Source of the DNA: Desulfovibrio sp.
GTDB taxonomy: Bacteria > Bacillota > Dethiobacteria > DTU022
Length of the DNA: 51,246 nt
Reading direction: 5' to 3'
Assembly: GCA_020060545.1 (NCBI GenBank)
Contig: JAGUZX010000050.1
Span: 1-51,246 of the forward strand
The notes under the pieces are model-generated. The model ran no database searches. It was given only the letters and a program-made list of their open reading frames with translations, and was not told the DNA's origin. Shown in pieces: positions 45,975-51,246 of this stretch (positions are counted from its first letter, which is position 1; each line of letters starts with the position of its first letter). The translations under genes were made by a program, and so were the position numbers.

Positions 45975-47054
45975 TTAGCGGAGTAAGGCACCGGGCAGCC
46001 AGTCCACGAACTGGTCCAGCAGCCCCTGGTCCTTGCAGACTTTCGACAGGTCTTTTATCTCCAGCGGATTGTTGATGTCCGGCGAGAAGAACACGCCGGC
46101 CAGTTCGAGCACTTTTTCCCTCGTAATACCCATCGCGTAAACGGCCTGCCAGAACTCATTCCACTTGATCTTGCCGTTCCCGCTGTTGCCGTTTTGCCGG
46201 GCTGGGCCGGCTTGAGCTTCCGGAGCAGGTTGCGGACCGGGTTTCGGCGGCGGCTCCTTGGTCTCGGCTGGCCCGCCTTCGGACCCGTTAACTACCTCGC
46301 CGTCTATAACCTTGCCGTCCGCGAGCACGTCCGGCGGGAAAAGGTCGTCCGGGGCTTCGTTCATGTCCAGGTCGATGCCCTGGGGAAGCGCATTTTCCTG
46401 GGGTATCGACTTCAGCATTTGCTCAAGCGTTAAATGCTGATAGTGCAAGTCCAGGACGTAGACCGTTTTCTTCTTGCCCTCCACCGTGGCCTCATGCGGC
46501 TTGACCATCAGCTTCAGCGGAATCATGGCAATACGGCCACCAGTGAGTGACATTAAGAATCTAATGGCGCTGTTGAGGTTCAGGATCGTGTTGATGCTTC
46601 TGCTGTCCAGTTGCCAGCAGCCGATACCGGGAACCTTTGGCAGCAGGAACATCAGCGTGCCCACCGCTAGGCATTGTTTATTCTGGTACCACTCGCAGGT
46701 GTCGGGATTGCAGTCGATCTCCCGCAGCTCTCCGGTCTCCCGGTCCGCCTCTACCGCCTTCACCCCGTCGCCTTTGCAGATCAGGCCCGTGCCTTTTCCA
46801 TAGCGCCGGTACCACTGCGGGAAGAAAGTTTCGATATTGTGTACCGGAAACATGATGTCGAGCACCTTGGGCTTTTCGCCGTAGACGTCGTGGAAAGCCT
46901 TGGCCATTGACTCCGGCGTGGACTGATCGGGATTGACGACGAAATAGTCGACAGGTTTGGGGTAAGAAGACCGCTGCCCTTCCACCTTGACGCCCAGGCG
47001 GACCTTGCCCAGCCGGGGCAGCCTGGTACGCTCGGAAAGATTCTTAATCGGCAT
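45975..47054 (-). CDS. Candidate recombination directionality factor (phiC31 gp3-like)
   Basis: 359 residues. The beginning MPIKNLSERTRLPRLGKVRLGVKVEGQ and YPKPVDYFVV match the Gp3-like family, whose phiC31 member switches its serine integrase to excision. A Cys cluster C93, C115, C120, C128 (CNPDTCEWYQNKQC) may bind Zn. A Pro/Gly-rich linker precedes a C-terminal helical part. Serine integrases need such a factor for attL x attR; none other is visible. Homology is by sequence pattern, so the role remains to be shown. It also may act in phage replication, as gp3-like proteins are made early. Confidence 0.75.
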   Translation of the reverse strand: MPIKNLSERTRLPRLGKVRLGVKVEGQRSSYPKPVDYFVVNPDQSTPESMAKAFHDVYGEKPKVLDIMFPVHNIETFFPQWYRRYGKGTGLICKGDGVKAVEADRETGELREIDCNPDTCEWYQNKQCLAVGTLMFLLPKVPGIGCWQLDSRSINTILNLNSAIRFLMSLTGGRIAMIPLKLMVKPHEATVEGKKKTVYVLDLHYQHLTLEQMLKSIPQENALPQGIDLDMNEAPDDLFPPDVLADGKVIDGEVVNGSEGGPAETKEPPPKPGPQPAPEAQAGPARQNGNSGNGKIKWNEFWQAVYAMGITREKVLELAGVFFSPDINNPLEIKDLSKVCKDQGLLDQFVDWLPGALLR

Positions 47055-47646
47055 TGCAGGCCGCCCCCTTCCCGTTCTCCGGCTTTCGGGCTTCGATCAC
47101 CCGGCTGGCCCACATGTCGGCCCAGTGCAGGATCATCTGCAGCGGAGTCTCCCTGCCCTGGATAACGCGGCCGTCGGGCGTGTATAGGCCGTTGTGGTAG
47201 AGGATCGCGTAAGTCTCTTCCTCGGTCAGGTAGATGTACTGGCTCAGGATGTGGACGCTGGCCACCTGGTGCGGGATCGGCAAGCGCTCCGGGTTGCAGC
47301 AGTAAGGCTTGCTGTCGCTGACCTTGCCGCTTTTTACCCGGTTCTGGATGTAGTGCGGTTTGGAGTAGTACATCGACTTACCCAGGTCGTGGAACAGGCC
47401 GCAGATGATCAGGGAATCGTCGGGGATGTCGTCTTTGTCCAGCCCAAAGGCGTTGCGCAGCCGGAACATCAGGCCGGTGACGTTCAGCGAGTGCCGGAGG
47501 TTGCCGGCCTCGCAGGCGCCGTGGTACTGGGTGCTGGACGGCGCGGTGAAATAGTCGCCTACGGCCAGGTAAAATACAAGGTGCTCTATGCCTTCGCGTT
47601 GGACACGGCGTAAATATTCAAATAACTCGTCTTTCAAGTCTTTCAA
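47044..47646 (-). CDS. HD-domain phosphohydrolase
   Basis: 200 residues from TTG 47646, TTGA overlap with the upstream HTH gene. H in GNLRHSLNV, HD in LFHDLGKSMYYS, later PHQVASVH and WADMWAS make a complete HD metal site. Possible substrates are nucleotides or cyclic nucleotides. It overlaps the gp3-like start by 11 bp. Confidence 0.88.
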   Translation of the reverse strand: MKDLKDELFEYLRRVQREGIEHLVFYLAVGDYFTAPSSTQYHGACEAGNLRHSLNVTGLMFRLRNAFGLDKDDIPDDSLIICGLFHDLGKSMYYSKPHYIQNRVKSGKVSDSKPYCCNPERLPIPHQVASVHILSQYIYLTEEETYAILYHNGLYTPDGRVIQGRETPLQMILHWADMWASRVIEARKPENGKGAACNAD

Positions 47647-47909
47647 GCCGATTCTCCTCCTTTTTGTCCAGGCTTGACCTGCGCGTAGACGAAGGCGATC
47701 TGTCCCGGCTCGTACAGGTGGCCCGGCGTGACTCCAAGGTACTGCGCCAGTTTTTCCACCTCGTCGGGCGTCGGAACGATATGCCCGTTCTCCAGCATCG
47801 ACAGCCTGGACCGTTTAATGCCGATGTGTTCGGCGACCGCCTGCTGGGACGCAGGCTTAGCGCCTTCGGCAAGCAACTTTTCGCGGTAAAAGCGGATACC
47901 GTTCTGCAT
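47643..47909 (-). CDS. XRE-family HTH regulator
   Basis: 88 residues from ATG 47909. An HTH_3 domain covers 1-65 (ASQQAVAEHIGIKRSRLSMLENGHIVPTPDEVEKLAQYLGV) with a short tail. Probably a Cro-like or early transcription regulator. Confidence 0.88.
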   Translation of the reverse strand: MQNGIRFYREKLLAEGAKPASQQAVAEHIGIKRSRLSMLENGHIVPTPDEVEKLAQYLGVTPGHLYEPGQIAFVYAQVKPGQKGGESA

Positions 47910-47918
47910 GTCTCCTCC

Positions 47919-48053
47919 TTACCCGGCAAGCCCGAAATACAGGTTGCCGATAGCGACAAAAGTGGTAAGCAAGGCCAGCCGGGCGCCGCAGCGGCGGTTA
48001 ATCCAGAAGCTGGCCGGAATAAGCAGAGGGCCGATAATAAGGCTCTGGTTCAC
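47919..48053 (-). CDS. Small membrane protein
   Basis: 44 residues from GTG 48053, GGAGG 10 nt upstream. Two hydrophobic segments (SLIIGPLLIPASFWI and LALLTTFVAIGNLYFGLAG) around NRRCGAR, a helical hairpin. Unknown role; might be a superinfection-exclusion or host-takeover peptide. Confidence 0.5.
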   Translation of the reverse strand: MNQSLIIGPLLIPASFWINRRCGARLALLTTFVAIGNLYFGLAG

Positions 48054-48445
48054 CTGGAACGCACCTCCTTTGGGATGGAAAAAACGCAACTGCAATTCAT
48101 ACACCACGCCGATATAGATGCGCCGCCGCCGGCCAAGTACCGGGCGTCAAGTGCGTTACAGGCAGGGCAGCGGCCGTCTATACTGGCGGCCTTGCCCCTG
48201 AAGACGATCGCCGGCATGGACTCGTCGCCTAAAACAAAGTTCAACTGGACTTCGTAAGGCCCGCAGTCAACATTCAGGCCAGGCGGGAGAATGTCGGTCA
48301 GGTAAGCGTTCATGGCAGCGCGGCTTATCTGTCCGCGGGCGAAGCTGTTGATCAGGCCGGCAACGCAGCGGCGGATTTTGGGCGGGGTGTGGGAGAAATA
48401 AACGATTTTCGACTTGCCCCGGATCGTTTCGGGTGTTACACTCAT
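48050..48445 (-). CDS. Zinc-ribbon protein
   Basis: 131 residues from ATG 48445. Two Cys pairs (CPACNALDARY and CMNCSCVFSIP) near the end form a zinc ribbon; the N-terminal part contains PPKIRRCVAGLINSFARGQISRAAMNAYL. Possibly DNA binding. It overlaps the small membrane gene by 4 bp. Confidence 0.65.
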   Translation of the reverse strand: MSVTPETIRGKSKIVYFSHTPPKIRRCVAGLINSFARGQISRAAMNAYLTDILPPGLNVDCGPYEVQLNFVLGDESMPAIVFRGKAASIDGRCPACNALDARYLAGGGASISAWCMNCSCVFSIPKEVRSR

Positions 48446-48454
48446 TACAGACAC

Positions 48455-49003
48455 CTACTTTTTCTGAGCGCCGTTCGGGCGCTTTCTCTTTTCTGGGTAC
48501 TCCTTGTCGATGTTCTCCTGCTCGACCTCGTCGTACAGATCCGCCAGGCTGATGTCCCAGCCGTCAGAGACCACACAGAGGAACGTTTCAGCAGCGCGTA
48601 TGGCCTGAATCACCTCCCGGAACATCCCTCTGGCCTGCGTTTTCTCAGGTTCGGTCAAAAGAGGGTTCAGCCACAGCCGGGGGGTTCCGCGAACCGCCTC
48701 CCCGGCTTCTTCCAATTCCAGCAGGAAATAATCCCTGGCCACAAGGCGGTGGTTTTCGATATTTGCCAGGGAAAGGGCCATCACCCCGCCGGTGGCCTCC
48801 CGCTGTAGGGCCTTGTAGAACCGTGCCTGATCGAGCGCCCGGGCGAGGTGCCGCCGCATTTCCTTCGTTATGCCCCGCTGGCCCTGTTCGATCTTGCGGA
48901 CCAGGCTGCCGCTGCAGTGGGCCTTCTCTGCGAGCGCGTCGGCGCTCCGTCCCGTTTTCTTCCTTTCCTCCCTGAGAATTGTCCCAAGTTCCAGTTTGAT
49001 CAC
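48455..49003 (-). CDS. Cro/C1-type HTH regulator with long C-terminal part
   Basis: 182 residues from GTG 49003. HTH in REERKKTGRSADALAEKAHCSGSLVRKIEQGQRGITKEMRRHLARAL, then a helical region (VIQAIRAAETFLCVVSDGWDISLADLYDEVEQENID) that resembles phage regulators of early genes. Basic end (EYPEKRKRPNGAQKK). Confidence 0.8.
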   Translation of the reverse strand: MIKLELGTILREERKKTGRSADALAEKAHCSGSLVRKIEQGQRGITKEMRRHLARALDQARFYKALQREATGGVMALSLANIENHRLVARDYFLLELEEAGEAVRGTPRLWLNPLLTEPEKTQARGMFREVIQAIRAAETFLCVVSDGWDISLADLYDEVEQENIDKEYPEKRKRPNGAQKK

Positions 49004-49045
49004 ACCCCCTTTGTCCCAGCACAGGCGGGCCGGGCATGTTACGCT

Positions 49046-49168
49046 TTACTTGATCACCCCGCCGGACTGAAAGTATTCAGCCCAGCGCCGTTGCCGGCGG
49101 CGTTCCCGTAGCCATTCGTGATATGACTTAGCCAGCTTTTTGAGCCGTTTCCGGATCAGCCTTAGCAA
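49046..49168 (-). CDS. Tiny arginine-rich protein
   Basis: 40 residues (MLRLIRKRLKKLAKSYHEWL, then RERRRQRRWAEYFQ...) from TTG 49168 with GGAGG 9 nt upstream and TAA at 49046. Over one third Arg/Lys, amphipathic. It overlaps the end of the gene at 49128 in another frame. Likely real by ribosome site and composition; may bind nucleic acid. Confidence 0.5.
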   Translation of the reverse strand: MLRLIRKRLKKLAKSYHEWLRERRRQRRWAEYFQSGGVIK

Positions 49169-49304
49169 CCTTGCTCACCTCCTTTGCGCCGGGGTCCGGG
49201 CGGCGGCAAGCCTTGAGAGCCACGCTTGCCAGTGTGGCGGCCACGGTTACCAGGCTGGACTTTTGAGAGTTATACCGACGTTCGACCGTCAGTTGGTTAC
49301 CCAT
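49128..49304 (-). CDS. Small early protein
   Basis: 58 residues from ATG 49304 with GGAGG 7 nt upstream (MGNQLTVERRYNSQKSSLVTVAATLASVALKACRRPD). A short hydrophobic helix lies between polar ends. No family recognised. Confidence 0.55.
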   Translation of the reverse strand: MGNQLTVERRYNSQKSSLVTVAATLASVALKACRRPDPGAKEVSKVAKADPETAQKAG

Positions 49305-49329
49305 CGTAATTCCTCCGGTGAGGTGTAAC

Positions 49330-49761
49330 ATGAAATACCTTGTTGAGCTGATCGGCGACTGTGACCACAAAGAGCTGCAGCGTAAAATCAACTACTGGTT
49401 ACGGGCGGAAAGGCCCCGCCGGGTCTACAGTGTCCAGTTTGTCGCCGACGGAACCGAGCTTACTTACTGCTGCCTGTTCCTTTACGCGCCGGGCAGATCG
49501 GCGGGCCGGTCGTCATCGGCCACAAACAAAACGCCTGGGGGGACGCCGAAGGGTTCAGCGATCCGCCGGGCGTTTCGTAGTTTGGTTTTCTTGCCCTTCT
49601 CGATCCGGCACAACCAGGCGGGTGACATACCAATTAGGCAGGCCAGGTGCGCGAGCGACCAGCCGCGGCCTACCCGCATCATCTGGAGCATCGTCACACC
49701 ATACTCGTTACGCCGGGGCTCAACGAGCAGGATGTCTGTAGCCCGCCGGTGCTCCTGGTGA
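49330..49761 (+). CDS. Cse60-like small protein with antisense-overlapping extension
   Basis: ATG 49330 has GAGG 6 nt upstream. The first 55 residues (MKYLVELIGDCDHKELQRKI, then a RVYSVQFVADGTELTYCCLFLYAP segment) follow the pattern of Cse60, a small B. subtilis sporulation protein. Beyond that (to residue 143) the frame is only the complement of the HTH gene at 49482 and looks meaningless, so the ancestral stop may have been lost. It is opposite to the early operon, which would be transcribed through it antisense. The Cse60 match is from memory. Confidence 0.5.
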   Translation: MKYLVELIGDCDHKELQRKINYWLRAERPRRVYSVQFVADGTELTYCCLFLYAPGRSAGRSSSATNKTPGGTPKGSAIRRAFRSLVFLPFSIRHNQAGDIPIRQARCASDQPRPTRIIWSIVTPYSLRRGSTSRMSVARRCSW

Positions 49762-49877
49762 ATGATCTGGTGTATCCGCTGGCGGCTGATCCGCAGTTCC
49801 CTGGCCACGGCAGCCTGTGTATCTCCGTTAGCCAGTTGGCTGATGATTTGCTTGGTCCGCTCGGCCATGTGCGCCAA
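49482..49877 (-). CDS. Early regulator with two HTH domains
   Basis: 131 residues from TTG 49877 (GAGG 8 nt upstream). First HTH: QIISQLANGDTQAAVARELRISRQRIHQII (resolvase/sigma-like). Second: LQMMRVGRGWSLAHLACLIGMSPAWLCRIEKGKKTKLRNARRIAEPFGV (XRE type). As first gene behind the early promoter and its operators, it is the likely Cro-equivalent. Confidence 0.82.
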   Translation of the reverse strand: MAHMAERTKQIISQLANGDTQAAVARELRISRQRIHQIIHQEHRRATDILLVEPRRNEYGVTMLQMMRVGRGWSLAHLACLIGMSPAWLCRIEKGKKTKLRNARRIAEPFGVPPGVLFVADDDRPADLPGA

Positions 49878-49889
49878 AATAACCACCTC

Positions 49890-49940
49890 GGTGATTTAAT
49901 TATAAATCACCTAACCGGGGATGTCAATAAGGTGATAACC
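49890..49940 (-). promoter_or_regulatory. Consensus early promoter with operators
   Basis: -35 TTGACA (49922-49927), 17-bp spacer, -10 TATAAT (49899-49904): an exact consensus. The -10 lies within the perfect palindrome GGTGATTTA-4-TAAATCACC (49890-49911). A second, weaker site GGTGATAACC is at 49931-49940, upstream of the -35. This is the expected binding region for the C1-like repressor. Confidence 0.9.
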
Positions 49941-49961
49941 ATGTCGGCAATATTTTAAATT

Positions 49962-49990
49962 TTGGGCTTCCCAAGTTGGTAGAATAAACT
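49962..49990 (+). promoter_or_regulatory. Repressor-maintenance promoter
   Basis: -35 TTGGGC (49962-49967 by best fit), 17-bp spacer, -10 TAAACT (49985-49990). It is divergent to the early promoter and near the same operators, as in lambda pRM/pR. Confidence 0.55.
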
Positions 49991-50007
49991 TGCGGGGTGA
50001 GGAGATT

Positions 50008-50484
50008 ATGAGCATCCTTGGGGATAGACTTAGACGTATCCGGGAAATGCAAGACCCGCCGTTGCTGCAGAAGACGGCCGCGCGGGAAATGGGCATGGAG
50101 CCGAACACCCTCAGCCGTTATGAGTTGGGGGAACGTGAGCCGGACGCCGAAACCCTGGTCAAGCTCGCCGAATACTACGGTACCACGACGGATTATTTAT
50201 TGGGCAGGGCCAACAACCCGAACCTGCCGGAAGAAAGGGAAAACGGCGTGATGCAACTCGTGCCCCACCACGCCAGAGACCGGGTAGAAGCATTCTCGGA
50301 GCTTGGGGAGATAGCGGATCGGGCCGGTCTTTCGTCCGAGCAGATTACGAAGTTAATTAAGGTGATCGCCGAAGTGATTGCGCCGCCCAAGGGCAGCAGG
50401 AAAAGCAGTTTGGCGGCGCACATGGAGAGCCCTCAACCGGGGCAGGTCGCTGGCGGGTGTGTTGATGGGGACGATAACCATTGA
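50008..50484 (+). CDS. C1-like phage repressor
   Basis: 158 residues from ATG 50008 (GAGGAG upstream). HTH domain: LLQKTAAREMGMEPNTLSRYELGEREPDAETLVKLAEYYGTTTDYLLG. The C-terminal part is short, helical and Pro/Gly-rich without the Ser/Lys site of LexA-like self-cleaving repressors. Inactivation is therefore likely by the ImmA-like protein next door. Overlaps it by 20 bp. Confidence 0.88.
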   Translation: MSILGDRLRRIREMQDPPLLQKTAAREMGMEPNTLSRYELGEREPDAETLVKLAEYYGTTTDYLLGRANNPNLPEERENGVMQLVPHHARDRVEAFSELGEIADRAGLSSEQITKLIKVIAEVIAPPKGSRKSSLAAHMESPQPGQVAGGCVDGDDNH

Positions 50485-50977
50485 CCACTTGTTGCTAATT
50501 GCCTCGTTTTTGGGCGCCAGGGTGACGTATTCCGACCTTCACGCCATACATCCAAAACTCGAGGCCTATACGAGATTCCCGGCGATCCATCTTGATAAAT
50601 CCCTGGAGTGCCGTCCGCGCCAGCACAGGTGCGTTCTTGCCGAAGAGATCGGGCATGTCTGCTACCCGCCCAGACCGGGCCATGTGGCCTACCACGTCGC
50701 CGGCTCGTGGAACTCCCTGGATTATGAGGCCCGCGACGGCTTGGCGGTAATTGTAGCCCAGGACGAACGCAAAGCCCTAAAGTGGGCAACCGGGCTGTTG
50801 ATACCCAATAGCGCTTTCTGGCGCTTTGCTGGGAAAGGGCCACAAAGTATGGAAGACTGGCTGGAGGAGTTCGACGTGGAAAGGTGGTTCTTGGAAGCCA
50901 AAATCGGCCTGATCCGCGTAAGTCAGCCACCGAGGCAGCGGCTGCAGTGGAGGAATCTGATCAAACGCTCAATGTAA
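50465..50977 (+). CDS. ImmA/IrrE-like protein with altered HExxH
   Basis: 170 residues from ATG 50465. CVLAEEIGHVC aligns with the zinc-protease HExxH helix, but the first His is replaced (AEEIGH). Some phage members share this, so activity may be lost or a different ligand used. ImmA proteases cut the partner repressor in ICEBs1-like switches. TAA at 50975-50977 would overlap the integrase stop (50969-50971, minus) in the excised form. Confidence 0.82.
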   Translation: MGTITIDHLLLIASFLGARVTYSDLHAIHPKLEAYTRFPAIHLDKSLECRPRQHRCVLAEEIGHVCYPPRPGHVAYHVAGSWNSLDYEARDGLAVIVAQDERKALKWATGLLIPNSAFWRFAGKGPQSMEDWLEEFDVERWFLEAKIGLIRVSQPPRQRLQWRNLIKRSM

Positions 50978-51052
50978 AGGCGTTTCTCTGTACCTGCCTA
51001 TGCTTCGCTGAAACTGCCAAACGACTTCTACAGCAGGAATGTTGTATGGTTC

Positions 51053-51061
51053 TAAGCATCT
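51053..51061. other. attR: attR, right attachment core
   Basis: TAAGCATCT, identical to 88-96. Bases to the right are prkA, bases to the left are phage. In the excised circle this phage side supplies the last 27 integrase codons and its stop. Confidence 0.85.
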
Positions 51062-51246
51062 GCTGGAACTCCATCATCCCCCTGTTGGCGATGTTCAATT
51101 CGCCGTCAAAGCGGTAAGCGCGCGGGTCTGACTCCGACCCGTACTCGGTTATTGCGGAAAAATCTATACTGCCGGTTAGTTCTGCAATGTCCTGCGACTT
51201 CGGGTCGGACGGTGTGAACGTGCCGATACCCACTCTTTTCTCCTCC
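51053..51246 (-). pseudogene. prkA: prkA, 5'-side fragment (host gene cut by the prophage)
   Basis: Minus frame open from the window edge: EEKRVGIGTFTPSDPKSQD, then IAELTGSIDFSAITEYGSESDPRAYRFDGELNIANRGMMEFQQML. These are signature PrkA residues (AAA part), upstream of the segment found at 96-1. Beyond the junction the frame runs 30 codons into phage DNA to a stop at 50961 (RTIQHSCCRSRL...), giving a truncated protein in the lysogen. The gene start is outside the window. In Bacillus PrkA supports sporulation and prkA lies with yhbH and spoVR. Confidence 0.92.

Larger units (their letters stand above)
88..51061. mobile_element. Complete siphovirus-like prophage integrated in prkA
   Basis: The element lies between two copies of the 9-bp sequence TAAGCATCT (88-96 and 51053-51061) and is about 50.97 kb long. 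Outside the copies are the two halves of one host gene, prkA, on the minus strand. Inside are a serine integrase at one end, repressor genes at the other, and full replication, packaging, head, tail and lysis modules. Major capsid, large terminase, portal, tape measure and endolysin all appear intact, so the phage could be functional. The frameshifted tail chaperone, long tape measure and major tail protein point to a long, non-contractile tail. Confidence 0.95.

Overview
The window is a complete prophage of about 51 kb with a sliver of host chromosome on each side. Both slivers belong to one gene, prkA, the stationary-phase/sporulation serine kinase-AAA protein: the 5' part enters from the right edge (51246 down to 51053) and the 3' part leaves at the left edge (96 down to 1). 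Joined at a shared 9-bp sequence (88-96 and 51053-51061) they give an uninterrupted PrkA reading frame. PrkA, the fairly high GC, strong GGAGG ribosome sites and frequent TTG/GTG starts suggest a spore-forming clostridial Firmicute (Desulfotomaculum/Pelotomaculum-like). That host assignment is inference.

Layout, read in the main (minus-strand) direction from right to left. (1) 50.98-49.3 kb: immunity region with a C1-like repressor and an ImmA/IrrE-like gene on plus, facing a consensus early promoter with an operator palindrome. (2) 49.3-36.0 kb: early genes. These include HTH regulators, an HD hydrolase, a phiC31 gp3-like candidate recombination directionality factor, a secreted SleB-type hydrolase, an O-like initiator with iterons inside its gene plus a DnaC-like loader, and nucleotide/DNA-modification enzymes. 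(3) 36.02-35.74 kb: a consensus promoter, a ~245-nt structured RNA and a strong terminator, arranged like lambda pR'-6S-tR'. (4) 35.7-10.86 kb: late genes. These run from small Zn proteins, DUF488, a tRNA, a methyltransferase/Mom-like protein and ParB through TerS/TerL, portal, head, connector, major tail, a frameshifted tail chaperone, tape measure, baseplate/fibres, amidase-glucosaminidase endolysin and holin. Two plus-strand genes are inserted among them. (5) 10.8-1.86 kb: a separately promoted accessory block with a long structured leader, a RadC-like protein, a MoxR-VWA-third-gene set and a DNA sliding clamp. (6) 1.64 kb to the left junction: a large serine recombinase.

The most unusual feature is at the junctions. 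The recombinase reading frame has no stop before attL. It runs out of frame into prkA in the lysogen, but in the excised circle it would cross attP and stop at 50969, overlapping the immA stop by 9 bp. Integration therefore changes the integrase C-terminus and breaks prkA, and excision should restore both. With a candidate directionality factor on board, this looks like a regulated gene-interruption element of the SPbeta/skin type, here targeting prkA. Family assignments are from recognised motifs, not database searches.
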